From NCBI RefSeq assembly GCF_019797845.1, contig NZ_CP081864.1:4030001-4094000 (forward strand): a stretch of 64,000 nucleotides of DNA. The letters are read 5' to 3'. Made by a program: the position numbers and the translations under genes. Source of the stretch: Symbiopectobacterium purcellii. GTDB taxonomy: Bacteria; Pseudomonadota; Gammaproteobacteria; Enterobacterales; Enterobacteriaceae. This document shows, in pieces, positions 24,444 to 33,471 of this stretch. The first letter of the stretch is position 1. Every line of letters starts with the position of its first letter. Under the pieces are notes generated by a model. That model made no database searches. It was not told where the DNA came from and saw only the letters and a list, made by a program, of their open reading frames with translations.

Positions 24444-25685
24444 CTATGCCATCTTGCTGGCAACCGCCGAGACTGCATCATTGTTGTTATTAAGTATAGC
24501 CAGTAGCGCTTGTCGTAAAGCAGATTCACCCTCACTGGATTTTTTGGCCGTTTGCTGATGAACATTATCTACCTCGCTGCTCACCGTTTGATTCGCTCGC
24601 ATTATTTCAGCATCTTTGTTTTGCTCGGCAGCAGTAACACCGTACGATCCCTGTGTAATATCATGAATCGACCTACTGGCTTGCACCAAAGCATCAGATT
24701 GAATGCGGGTTTTCTGCGATGTATTCGATATTTGTTGATGAGAATAGCGAAGTGAAATACTTTCCGAATTCAGTCTTGAATGCGCACGTTTCAAACGTGC
24801 GGTAACCTCATCCTCGACAGTGATACCTTCACTCACCAATTTATCCCTATGGTTCTGTAGGCTATTTTTCGCCTGTTCCGCTTGTTCGTTAAGCCGGTTG
24901 GATCTTTTCAGATTGTTTTCTATTGAAGCCGATTCTGCTTTTAACGATCTTCCTGCTGTGAATGCCGAGACGCTCTGCATTCCCATGCTTAACGCGCCAG
25001 AAACGATGGCACCCGTCTGATTTTCCCGTGCTGAGCGAACCAAGTGCTGCCCAGTCGCATTCGCCGAAGCCATTGCAACATGAGACCACTGTGCGGCCGA
25101 CGCATTAAAATGCGCTTCCTGGCGATTTAATGACTGCAAAATACTGGTAAACGCATCTAAAATCCCCATATTGCCCATCACGTTGCTATAACGATAACCA
25201 CCAGGACTTGGCGGTGTAATATCCGTCCCCCCGTCAACAACGGCATATGAACGTCCTCGCTCTGCCGTGTATTCCACCGTGTTTGTCATCGCGGTCTTGC
25301 CTGGCTTTTCATTTGCACTGCGCATTGCCGGATTATCTATTCCAGACAGAAGCTTTGCGCTGCACAGGGTCGCGGCGCCCGCAACAACCTGTTCTATCTT
25401 ATCGATATCACTTCCTTGCTGGGAATCCATCAGCCTTTGCGCCAATTCGGCTTTAGTATCTGAAGGTATTGCTTTATTGGTTGATGCAGGAAGCATCAAT
25501 TCAACAGGCAGCGTATTGGCGTAAGCGCTATCTGCGTCTCCGATACTTCTGGAAGCAGAGGTCAGATCCGCCAAAGAAAGCATCTCTGGCGAACGCAGAG
25601 TAAAAGGCTGCGCTGAGGAAACAGTATTATCCGTATTTACATTCAACCCGTTTTGAGTTGCGACCGGCGATAATGTCGTCATCAT
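24444..25685 (-). CDS. sipC: Type III translocator SipC/IpaC family
   Basis: About 413 residues from ATG 25685, which lies nine bases after GGAG; a TTG at 25694 is less likely. The centre (about 205-265) has a moderately hydrophobic segment (GAIVSGALSMGMQSVSAFTAG), and the C-terminal half is a helical region rich in Gln, Ser and Glu, as in SipC/IpaC. With SipB it forms the translocation pore in the host membrane, and in Salmonella it also nucleates actin. It needs the chaperone SicA. The order sicA-sipB-sipC-sipD matches SPI-1. Confidence 0.85.
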   Translation of the reverse strand: MMTTLSPVATQNGLNVNTDNTVSSAQPFTLRSPEMLSLADLTSASRSIGDADSAYANTLPVELMLPASTNKAIPSDTKAELAQRLMDSQQGSDIDKIEQVVAGAATLCSAKLLSGIDNPAMRSANEKPGKTAMTNTVEYTAERGRSYAVVDGGTDITPPSPGGYRYSNVMGNMGILDAFTSILQSLNRQEAHFNASAAQWSHVAMASANATGQHLVRSARENQTGAIVSGALSMGMQSVSAFTAGRSLKAESASIENNLKRSNRLNEQAEQAKNSLQNHRDKLVSEGITVEDEVTARLKRAHSRLNSESISLRYSHQQISNTSQKTRIQSDALVQASRSIHDITQGSYGVTAAEQNKDAEIMRANQTVSSEVDNVHQQTAKKSSEGESALRQALLAILNNNNDAVSAVASKMA

Positions 25686-25745
25686 ATTTTCCAACTCCGT
25701 ATAAGTAAATGTCTCTGTTTTGAAAGCCCCTAATGATAAAAAGGA

Positions 25746-27671
25746 TTACCCCGCAACATGTTGCATTTTTCGGGTTATATATTTTCCCGCTTGCATCTGG
25801 TTTTCCGCCACGACAGCCATATTTTCAATAATGGCATTTGCTGCCTCAATGCGTTGAGTAAAACTCTCTACCATTCGGTCCAATAGCGCATTTAATACAC
25901 TCTGCAATGCCAGATCTTCTAGCATTTTGGCACGCAGTTTTTCTGCTTCCACCTTAGTTCCGGCAACAGCAATGTCCATACCCGTTTGAATTGCAACGTT
26001 TGCGGTCATTGTGGCATTTTGGGTTTGCTGTGTGATATTAATGAGTCTGACACTCTTGATATTCTGAACAGCTATCGAACGTGTAGCCGTTGATCCCCAT
26101 GACGTAATGAGCCGTCCAACAGCGTTATCCATCATTTTTTGCAACATTCTTTTTGCTGCCTCCTTGGTAGATTGCATAATCGCAGTGGAAGACAGTTTAT
26201 CTGCCAATTTACTAATAAGACTTCCAGCCACCATGGCTGCTGCGATTAATAGAACAACGGCAGTAATTGCACCCATTATTTCACTGATCATTGCCGCTGT
26301 TTCTTTATCAACCCCAAGCGACTCCAAAATAAATGAATAATATTTAGCCAGCAATTCCATTAATGGCTTAACGACGTTTTCCATAAAAGGTTGCATAGCC
26401 TGTTGTATAAAAGACTCGCCCGTTATCGCTTGGTAGATGGCATCGCCAGCCGTCAATGCTAACCCGATGGCAGCCAGTGCCAATGATGTCCCTCCAGTGA
26501 AAATAGCCGCTGCAAAACCGACAATAGCGATAACCCAGCCAAGAATTTTACCGACACAGCCCATAGTTTTTTGCATATCTTCTGCTTTACGCTGCTCAAT
26601 CTCATACTCGCGCGCTTTTTTTTCAGCATCTTTGGCCGCCGCCTCTGCCAGCTTTTGCTTTAATGCAGAGCCTGCCTGTAAATCCTCACTGGCACTTTTA
26701 TTAATGAGTTCAGCAATGATAGCCAGTAAATAACAGAGGCTCTTTGCACCTTCATTTTGCTGTTTCCGCTTGTATTCAATAACGGAAATTTGCTGTGCAG
26801 GTACAGCCCCCATCAGGGTTTGGGCTTTCTGCTTGGTGTTTTCCAGAAGCGCTCTACTGGCGGCTTCTGCCAGGCGTGCAGGCTCCAGTCGGTTTTTAAG
26901 TGCATCATCATACTGGGCCACAGACTGCGCTTTGCGGTTAAATGCCTCGGTAACAGCAGATTTCGCTTGCTCGATTTTCTTGCTCAACTCAGGGGATAGC
27001 ACGCCGTTCTCTTGTAATTCCTGATCTGCCTGATTTTGCAAAAACTGCAACTGCTTCTGTGCATCGGTATAAGTATCTGTCGCAACGGCAACCTGCTGTT
27101 TTAGTCCATCGGCTCGTTTCTGCGCTTGCGACAACGCATCACTGTCATCAGCCCAGCGTTGAGCATCGTTCTCTAATTGATCGGCGAGCGCACGGTATGC
27201 CTGAGAATGCCCCTCCAGTTGCGCATTGTAAATTTTAAGTTGTTCAACCATTTTCTGTAACGTCGCATCGCCAGTCAGCTGATTCATTTTGCCTAACAAG
27301 CTCGTCATGAGAGCTGATGCGGTCAGCGAATCCTCAGGATGGTCTGCGACCGATGCGATTTGGGACAGCGGAGATAAAGCAAAAGGCTCGGAGGCCAATT
27401 GCGGTATATTGGCATCTAGTGGTGTCCGGGGCTGGGCTGCGCTTCCTTGCAATGCGTTAGTGGTATTTTGTAAAATGGCAGACAACTGCTCTGGCTGTAA
27501 CAATTTCATCGCCACGGCAACAGAATCTCGTTGCGGATGCTCCCTTAGCCCAGCCTCACCAAAACGCTTGATAGCCGTGCTCTGTTTTATTAATTCAGCG
27601 CGATGTGTTTCAACGTCACCGCCGCCAGAGAATGCGAATGCCGCAGAAAAATCATCAATAGCTATGTTCAT
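25746..27671 (-). CDS. sipB: Type III translocator SipB/IpaB family
   Basis: A 641-residue hydrophobic translocator. It has a long coiled coil in the first half (about 125-350, with ALADQLENDAQRWADDSDAL) and two membrane segments typical of the family: ILGWVIAIVGFAAAIFTGGT (about residue 380-400) and EIMGAITAVVLLIAAAMVAG (about 465-485). SipB and SipC insert in the host membrane as the translocon. It is slightly longer than Salmonella SipB (about 593). The start codon overlaps the sicA stop, so the chaperone and its client are translated together. Confidence 0.92.
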   Translation of the reverse strand: MNIAIDDFSAAFAFSGGGDVETHRAELIKQSTAIKRFGEAGLREHPQRDSVAVAMKLLQPEQLSAILQNTTNALQGSAAQPRTPLDANIPQLASEPFALSPLSQIASVADHPEDSLTASALMTSLLGKMNQLTGDATLQKMVEQLKIYNAQLEGHSQAYRALADQLENDAQRWADDSDALSQAQKRADGLKQQVAVATDTYTDAQKQLQFLQNQADQELQENGVLSPELSKKIEQAKSAVTEAFNRKAQSVAQYDDALKNRLEPARLAEAASRALLENTKQKAQTLMGAVPAQQISVIEYKRKQQNEGAKSLCYLLAIIAELINKSASEDLQAGSALKQKLAEAAAKDAEKKAREYEIEQRKAEDMQKTMGCVGKILGWVIAIVGFAAAIFTGGTSLALAAIGLALTAGDAIYQAITGESFIQQAMQPFMENVVKPLMELLAKYYSFILESLGVDKETAAMISEIMGAITAVVLLIAAAMVAGSLISKLADKLSSTAIMQSTKEAAKRMLQKMMDNAVGRLITSWGSTATRSIAVQNIKSVRLINITQQTQNATMTANVAIQTGMDIAVAGTKVEAEKLRAKMLEDLALQSVLNALLDRMVESFTQRIEAANAIIENMAVVAENQMQAGKYITRKMQHVAG

Positions 27672-28225
27672 TATTCCTCCCTATTAGCATCCTCTTTTTG
27701 AGATCCATTTTCTTCGTTAGCATCCATGTCTTTTAAGGCGGCCAAATACGCCTGTGCCTTCTCTGTTAAACTTACGTCAGTGCATTTTTCGGTTACAATA
27801 TCAAAACACTTACTCGCCTGAACCGAACGACAAAGCATCAGGTTACACTGCCCAGCATAGAGCATGGGGCGATAATCATTCTCCGAAAGTGAATATGATA
27901 ATGCATAAAAATCAATGGCTTTTGAGTAATTCTTTTTGAGTTGATAAACCGCTGCCAACCCCATTGCATATTCTGGGTTATAAAAATCGTAGATGCATAA
28001 AAAGCGAAAAAGTGATTCAGCATCATCTAACTTGCCCATATGGTAAAAATCATAAGCAAGTTTATAAACATCACTCATTGTTTCATTAGATACGCCATGA
28101 ACATCTTTTAACGTTGCGCCATTATGAATGGCATCCATGAGTTGCTCTGAATAATCTTTGAGCAAGGTTTCCTCAACCTCATCACGCAATTCATTTTTAG
28201 CATCCATTACCTTTTTAAAACTCAT
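27671..28225 (-). CDS. sicA: Type III translocator chaperone SicA/IpgC family
   Basis: A 184-residue TPR chaperone. The repeats are seen in DVYKLAYDFYHMGKLDDAES, CIYDFYNPEYAMGLAAVYQL and AIDFYALSYSLSENDYRPML, as in SicA, IpgC and LcrH. It keeps SipB and SipC apart and soluble in the cytosol. In Salmonella it is also the co-activator of InvF for sip and effector promoters, and invF is present here. It is about 20 residues longer than Salmonella SicA, mainly in the acidic C-terminal tail. The 132-base gap to spaS upstream can hold its own promoter. Confidence 0.92.
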   Translation of the reverse strand: MSFKKVMDAKNELRDEVEETLLKDYSEQLMDAIHNGATLKDVHGVSNETMSDVYKLAYDFYHMGKLDDAESLFRFLCIYDFYNPEYAMGLAAVYQLKKNYSKAIDFYALSYSLSENDYRPMLYAGQCNLMLCRSVQASKCFDIVTEKCTDVSLTEKAQAYLAALKDMDANEENGSQKEDANREE

Positions 28226-28357
28226 TTTAGACCTTCCATATTATTTATAAAATGGAAAAATGTTAATACAACAACAATTCATCGAGAATGCAGACAGTAA
28301 TGAATACAAGCACTATCATACTGTTCCCTAATGAAGCACGGGTACAAAAAAAACGTA

Positions 28358-29497
28358 CTATTGTTTCTTATCACATAATTTCCCTCCTGAATCTTCCAAT
28401 GGCGTTTCTTGAGAAATCCCGTTTTCAAATTCAGCACTATCATTATTAGTGCCAAAGGTATCCAATTCTTCAATTTCAACGCGGCGCAACCATATCAATA
28501 TATCCATAACGGCCATAAGTGCGTCATCATTTATTGAAATAAAGCTGTATGCAGTGTAGCTATTATAAAGTCTCCTTGCCAATTTCACGTCACGAACAAC
28601 CGGTATTCCTTCTTTTTCCGCATAGGCAATTGCCGCCTGCGCTTTCATGTTTGAGCACCGTAAAGAGATAAACGGAAAATACGCCACATCCATATAAAAA
28701 TAAATGGCGACCGCAATATGAGTTGGATTCGCCATGATCACTTCTGAGTTTCGAATGGCGGTTCGTTCTTCACTTGAGAGAATTTCGTGATGTGCGCGAC
28801 GTCGGGCTCGCTTGATTTCAGGATTGCCATCCAACTCTTTTCGCTCTTGTTTTACCTCATGCTTATCCATCTTCATCTCTTTGATATAGAGAAAGTATTC
28901 AACAATGAATTCCGCCAACAAAACCAGTAGCGACCAGAGAATAAAGAGCAATATACTTTTTATGGTCACGGACACCCAATAGGTAATTAACTGCATAAGG
29001 GTGCCATGATAAACTGATAGTATATACTTCAATTCATTAACAATGAGGGTATAGCAAGTCCCAAATAATACACCCAGGTACAAAAGTGATTTCACAAAAT
29101 CTTTAGCAGTCCTAAGACTAAATATCCGTTTAAACCCTTCAATGGGATTGAGTGCCTTGAAATTTAAACGTAAAGCTTCAGAAGCTATTGAAAATTTCGT
29201 TTGCAATAATGTTGTAGCAAACCCGACGACGATACACAGAATGATAAAAGGCAAACACATCTTTAACAAAACCAGAACCAATTGAGTGCTATACGAAATA
29301 ACAGTCATCTTATCATTATATAATAAAGCAGCACTGTACAGGTCGATAAGTGGACCAAAATCCATGCCACTTCCCAGGAAAAAAACACCTGAAATTAATA
29401 CTACCGTTGCAACAAGATCCCGACTGCGGAAGGTTTGCCCTTTCTTTGCAGAATCACGCCTTTTCTTTTCCGTCGGTTTTTCTGTTTTCTCAGCCAT
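28358..29497 (-). CDS. spaS: Type III export switch protein SpaS (SctU)
   Basis: A 379-residue inner-membrane protein of the FlhB/YscU family. Four membrane helices lie in residues about 30-205, followed by a cytosolic domain with the autocleavage motif NPTH at 257-260. Cleavage there switches export from needle proteins to translocators. The C-terminal tail is some 20 residues longer than in Salmonella SpaS (about 356). It starts 18 bases after spaR, with GGGAGCAAG before the ATG. It ends the inv-spa structural operon. Confidence 0.95.
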   Translation of the reverse strand: MAEKTEKPTEKKRRDSAKKGQTFRSRDLVATVVLISGVFFLGSGMDFGPLIDLYSAALLYNDKMTVISYSTQLVLVLLKMCLPFIILCIVVGFATTLLQTKFSIASEALRLNFKALNPIEGFKRIFSLRTAKDFVKSLLYLGVLFGTCYTLIVNELKYILSVYHGTLMQLITYWVSVTIKSILLFILWSLLVLLAEFIVEYFLYIKEMKMDKHEVKQERKELDGNPEIKRARRRAHHEILSSEERTAIRNSEVIMANPTHIAVAIYFYMDVAYFPFISLRCSNMKAQAAIAYAEKEGIPVVRDVKLARRLYNSYTAYSFISINDDALMAVMDILIWLRRVEIEELDTFGTNNDSAEFENGISQETPLEDSGGKLCDKKQ

Positions 29498-29515
29498 ATC
29501 ACTTGCTCCCTGACG

Positions 29516-30280
29516 TCAAATAAAAAAACGTTGAAACGCCTGTAAAGAAAAAAGAGGTAATGGTTTTTCAGTAAATGAATGGAAGCCATAGAGCAAGAAG
29601 ACAGCAAAAGCGATGGCACTTTTGATGGTCAGCGAGAGTGAAAACGGATTAAGCTGTGGGCAATAACGCGAAAAAACACCTAATAATACTTCTGACAACA
29701 TCATGACAATGAGCACCGGTGCCGCTAGCATGATACTGCCTTGCATTAGCAGCAATACTAACTGCCCGGTTTCGTTAATATTCATCTCAGTCAATTCACT
29801 GCCTTTGGGCAATACCCGGTAGCTTGCTGACAATACGTCAACCAGCAAACGCATACCGCCCTGGGCAAAAAAGATCGCGCCAAAGGCAAAATTGAAAAAA
29901 CCAGAGAGAATGGAACCTTGAACACCGTGCACGGGATCGATGCTATCACTTATCGTCGCGCCGCGTTGGTTATCGATGAGTTCACCCAGCGCTATCACCA
30001 TCCAAAAAGGCAGGCAAAGCGTTACGGCCAAAACCAGCCCCACGACGAGCTCTTTTAGCAACACAATGCAGCCCCCCTGATCAGTAACGGGATTCGCTTC
30101 AACGCAGGGCCATAAACCAATAATCACAAGGAATATGACGGTGTTTTTTACAATAAGATTCGCCAAAACTCGCTCACCTAAAATGGGCAACATATAAAAA
30201 ACAAGCGCCATTCGAGCGTAGGCAAGCATTAAAATCATGACATTATGTTGAAAATACAAATAAAGATTAGTGAATAACAT
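29516..30280 (-). CDS. spaR: Type III export apparatus protein SpaR (SctT)
   Basis: About 254 residues from ATG 30280, 11 bases after the spaQ stop. A longer frame from 30352 would overlap spaQ and lacks support. The protein is polytopic with about six membrane helices and belongs to the SctT/FliR family (GELIDNQRGATISDSIDPV is a family landmark). With SpaP and SpaQ it forms the helical export gate inside the basal body. Confidence 0.93.
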   Translation of the reverse strand: MLFTNLYLYFQHNVMILMLAYARMALVFYMLPILGERVLANLIVKNTVIFLVIIGLWPCVEANPVTDQGGCIVLLKELVVGLVLAVTLCLPFWMVIALGELIDNQRGATISDSIDPVHGVQGSILSGFFNFAFGAIFFAQGGMRLLVDVLSASYRVLPKGSELTEMNINETGQLVLLLMQGSIMLAAPVLIVMMLSEVLLGVFSRYCPQLNPFSLSLTIKSAIAFAVFLLYGFHSFTEKPLPLFSLQAFQRFFI

Positions 30281-30291
30281 GATGTTATTTC

Positions 30292-30546
30292 TCACTGAAA
30301 AGCCATTGAAAAAACCTGGTATGAGAAATAGAGCATCTCTGCTGAAAACCAATCAATCAGCATGAACAAACTGGCAAACACGGCCAATAACTTTACGCCG
30401 AAAGGCAAGGTTTGCTCCTGTATTTGCATTACTGTTTGAAATAACCCAACAACAATCCCTACTGCAGTTGCAAAAGCAATAGGAACAGCCGTTAATTTAA
30501 GCACCAACAATAATGCATTATTTCCAACAAAGAGGATGTTATTCAT
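30292..30546 (-). CDS. spaQ: Type III export apparatus protein SpaQ (SctS)
   Basis: An 84-residue protein with two membrane helices (ALLLVLKLTAVPIAFATAVG and LLAVFASLFMLIDWFSAEML) and the SctS/FliQ loop GLFQTVMQIQEQTLPFGVKL. It is part of the SpaPQR export gate in the inner membrane. It overlaps spaP by four bases. The size matches Salmonella SpaQ (about 86). Confidence 0.93.
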   Translation of the reverse strand: MNNILFVGNNALLLVLKLTAVPIAFATAVGIVVGLFQTVMQIQEQTLPFGVKLLAVFASLFMLIDWFSAEMLYFSYQVFSMAFQ

Positions 30547-31211
30547 GATGTCATAAGTTCTGTATATTGGGTAATTAACCCCTTGGTTAACAAACTCCAG
30601 CCATTCATTGCGACAAATAGAATCAACTTGATCGGGATAGAGATCGTGATGGGGCTCATCATCATCATCCCAAGCGCGAGAAGAATACTGGAAACCACCA
30701 TATCAATAACAACAAATGGCACGTAGAGATAAAATGCAATTTTGAAAGCGCTCTGAATTTCACTCAACGCATAGGCTGGCATGAGTGTCATCAACGGTAA
30801 TGATTCCACTTCATGCTCTTCCAATTGAAGGGCGTTATCCTTGTCACCTTGCTGGACATTGTAGAAAAAATAAATAAGATCGCGGTCGGAATAATGCACC
30901 AGATAGTTTTTGTAACTGCCTAACCCTTGATCCATAAACAAATTGACTGACTGCGTATTATTAAAATTGATATTATTTTTCTCAACAAATTTTAGTATGT
31001 TTTGAGTGACTGGCATCATAACAAAGGCAGTCATGATTAATGCTATGCCATTCAGTGTTAATGTTGAAGGCACTTGCTGAATCCCCAATGCATTACGAAC
31101 CATGATAAGTACGATAGAAAATTTTATAAAACAGGTTCCACCGGCAATAACAAAAGGTAACAATGTAAAGAATGAGAGCAGTATAATTAGTGAAACATCA
31201 TTACTCAGCAT
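30543..31211 (-). CDS. spaP: Type III export apparatus protein SpaP (SctR)
   Basis: A 222-residue SctR/FliP-family membrane protein. The family segments are FVIAGGTCFIKFSIVLIMVR and NALGIQQVPSTLTLNGIALI, and the C-terminal region is LLALGMMMMSPITISIPIKL. Five SpaP subunits form the core of the export gate. It overlaps spaO by 11 bases and spaQ by four. Confidence 0.95.
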   Translation of the reverse strand: MLSNDVSLIILLSFFTLLPFVIAGGTCFIKFSIVLIMVRNALGIQQVPSTLTLNGIALIMTAFVMMPVTQNILKFVEKNNINFNNTQSVNLFMDQGLGSYKNYLVHYSDRDLIYFFYNVQQGDKDNALQLEEHEVESLPLMTLMPAYALSEIQSAFKIAFYLYVPFVVIDMVVSSILLALGMMMMSPITISIPIKLILFVAMNGWSLLTKGLITQYTELMTS

Positions 31212-32136
31212 ATATTGCGTCCGTTTTCCCTACGGCTGTGCCGTTCATACTGTTTACCTCTACAGCCAATGAGCCGTCATCCAGTACAACTAACTCACCG
31301 CGCGCAAATAGCTTGCGATTCAGATAAATTCTGATCTTTTTTTCCGCATTGCTATTTAACGGTAACTGCGCACCTGGCTGCAAACTATCCAATTCGCCGA
31401 CCGTAAGCGACACACTGTCTAATACAAACTCAATATTGATGGGCAAATTCATCCATTCAAATGTTATTTCATCTTCTTCGCGTAGCGCATCGTCTGAATC
31501 TGCGATGTAAAATTCCTCCACAAAAACCTCCAACTCCTGAGTTAAACAAAAATGAGCAATTGGGCAATGCTCAATAAGCAGCATGGGATCGTAGTGCTCA
31601 ATACGCATCAAATCGCCTTTGCCCATCGCCACCAATTGCGCCAGTGGCAAGCGGGTACTGCCCAGCCTATAGCGCAGGGTAAAAGGAAGATGTTCAAGCC
31701 AGGGGCGAGAAATCAATAGCGCCTGATCTTGGTCCTCCGGCCAGTCGCAACAGAGCAATGAACAGGGTCTGGCAGGTACACGCGTAAGAGATACCGGCAA
31801 CGGTCTTGCTGGAATAGCGACGTGTTGAATTACCCACCGTTTATTTGCCACCCACCAACACCAATCAGGTTGGTGATGACACAGCCAACGAGAAAGATAG
31901 CCAAGTGGCACCTGTTCCCACGCAATACCGGGCAGTTCACCCCCACTCGCCGCAGCCCATTCATCAGCATCAACCCATGCCTGGGCAAAATTCTGTTCCT
32001 CATCCTCCAAATCGAGACTGAGGTAACGGCGCGAAGGACTGGGTAGCGCTATTTCACTGCCTGGAACAGTCAGGGTTATTTCCCCGGCGGCATGGGACAG
32101 CCGGGACCTTTGACGCAACCGCTCCCGCACATTCAT
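31201..32136 (-). CDS. spaO: Type III sorting platform protein SpaO (SctQ)
   Basis: A 311-residue protein. The C-terminal 75 residues form a SpoA/FliN domain (VSLTVGELDSLQPGAQLPLN and GELVVLDDGSLAVEVNSMNG). SpaO forms the cytosolic pods that sort substrates by hierarchy. In Salmonella an internal start yields an extra short SpaO-C form; a similar product is possible but I did not find a decisive internal site. It overlaps the spaN-like gene by one base and spaP by 11. Confidence 0.9.
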   Translation of the reverse strand: MNVRERLRQRSRLSHAAGEITLTVPGSEIALPSPSRRYLSLDLEDEEQNFAQAWVDADEWAAASGGELPGIAWEQVPLGYLSRWLCHHQPDWCWWVANKRWVIQHVAIPARPLPVSLTRVPARPCSLLCCDWPEDQDQALLISRPWLEHLPFTLRYRLGSTRLPLAQLVAMGKGDLMRIEHYDPMLLIEHCPIAHFCLTQELEVFVEEFYIADSDDALREEDEITFEWMNLPINIEFVLDSVSLTVGELDSLQPGAQLPLNSNAEKKIRIYLNRKLFARGELVVLDDGSLAVEVNSMNGTAVGKTDAIYAE

Positions 32137-33029
32137 TATTGTTCCTCTTCCTGTTCTTTCTGCTGCTGGCCTTGCTGCTGTTCATCTCCGGCGTTATCGG
32201 GAAGGAGAATGTGCGGCGTTTGCTTTGGCCAGTGATCAAGTTGCCGGGCTAGCGCATCGGAAGCGCGCACATCTGACGGTTGCAGAACCATTGCACTTTC
32301 GAACAAGCTGTCACGACGTAACGTCACCTTGACAGAATGATCACCAAACCAGCGTTGAAATGGGTAACTGATCCGCACCGTTTGATCGTCATGAGCGTCA
32401 CCAAAGCGCAGCGTATTCAATCTCTCGCGCTGTGTAATCGTGCTAGAGGTGGTGCTCATGGGCTCATTACGCTGTGTATGAAGTGCTTTAGCGGGGGAAC
32501 GGGATGTGTCGTAGTGCCCTCTGGTGTCATGCACAGGGCCAACCGCAGGCACAGACTCCGCCAAAGGCTGCATATCGACAGCACGGGAGGCGTCAAATCG
32601 CGTGGCAGGCTCAGCCCTATCAGGCACCTTGTCAGACACCTTGCTGCCCCGTTGTTCAAAAAAGGGAACGACGCCAGATTGCTCAGTGGCTGGTAATGTC
32701 ATGCTATTGGCCACGATGGGCGCCCCATCATGTGCTGTAGCGCGATACGCACTGGTGTGCGAAACAGGTAAATCACGCCGATGCATGTCCTGATCGTACA
32801 ACACCTGTTTCTTACCCTTTTCTTGCACTGGCGCGCCGTTTTGCTTCAAGCTCAACGGCTTGTCATACAAAATTGGCGTGTAATAATGAAGATACATAAT
32901 CGTCTCTGAACGTTGTGTTTCTTTGTTTTTCTTTTTCTCTGCTATTTTCTCGAGGGATATTTCACTTTCAGAGTCGGTTTCCGATGAAGTCTGGGTTTTT
33001 ATTGATGCATCACCCGATTTTTTCTCCAT
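32136..33029 (-). CDS. invJ: Needle length regulator InvJ/SpaN (SctP)
   Basis: A 297-residue protein, largely polar and probably disordered in the first 200 residues (SDSESEISLEKIAEKKKNKE). The C-terminal domain is the conserved FliK/SctP-like part (FGDHSVKVTLRRDSLFESAM), and the tail is Gln/Glu-rich (EQQQGQQQKEQEEEQ). InvJ helps set needle length and the switch to translocators and is itself secreted. Its place between invI and spaO and length (Salmonella about 336) support the call more than residue identity, which is usually low in this family. Confidence 0.82.
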   Translation of the reverse strand: MEKKSGDASIKTQTSSETDSESEISLEKIAEKKKNKETQRSETIMYLHYYTPILYDKPLSLKQNGAPVQEKGKKQVLYDQDMHRRDLPVSHTSAYRATAHDGAPIVANSMTLPATEQSGVVPFFEQRGSKVSDKVPDRAEPATRFDASRAVDMQPLAESVPAVGPVHDTRGHYDTSRSPAKALHTQRNEPMSTTSSTITQRERLNTLRFGDAHDDQTVRISYPFQRWFGDHSVKVTLRRDSLFESAMVLQPSDVRASDALARQLDHWPKQTPHILLPDNAGDEQQQGQQQKEQEEEQ

Positions 33030-33471
33030 AACTTACTCTCTCCTCAATATCATTTTCAGTATTGGTATCTGCACGTTGAAGTTGGTTACGCCGTAAACGG
33101 TGAAGATAGCGTGAAATATTGCGGTGTCTTTTTTCACACCCCACTATCATGCGCTGACATTGTTCAACTTTTTGTTTTTCTATATCAGCATCATTCTGCA
33201 AATCAATAATACGCTGAGCAATATCTTGCTGGTTACTCATCAATACCCCCTGCTGCCGAATGCGTTGATACATTTTGCTGCGACTAATCACCCCTGGCGG
33301 CATTAACTGAGCAATCTCCATGCTTATTGCTTCATGCTCCTTATGGCATTGGGCAATGGTGTGACAAAACTCATCCAATAACGCTTCACTCTTTTTTTTA
33401 TCATGCCCGGCGCGATTTTTTTTATGCTCCAGTAAAGCTAAAAAAGCATTTCCTTTACGCCAGGCATGCAT
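33010..33471 (-). CDS. invI: Type III stalk protein InvI/SpaM (SctO)
   Basis: A 153-residue, highly charged, all-helical protein (ALLEHKKNRAGHDKKKSEAL; DLQNDADIEKQKVEQCQRMI), the profile of the FliJ/SctO stalk that links the ATPase to the export gate. It overlaps invC by 17 bases and invJ by 20. Size matches Salmonella InvI (about 147). Position decides the identity because the family diverges quickly. Confidence 0.85.
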   Translation of the reverse strand: MHAWRKGNAFLALLEHKKNRAGHDKKKSEALLDEFCHTIAQCHKEHEAISMEIAQLMPPGVISRSKMYQRIRQQGVLMSNQQDIAQRIIDLQNDADIEKQKVEQCQRMIVGCEKRHRNISRYLHRLRRNQLQRADTNTENDIEERVSYGEKIG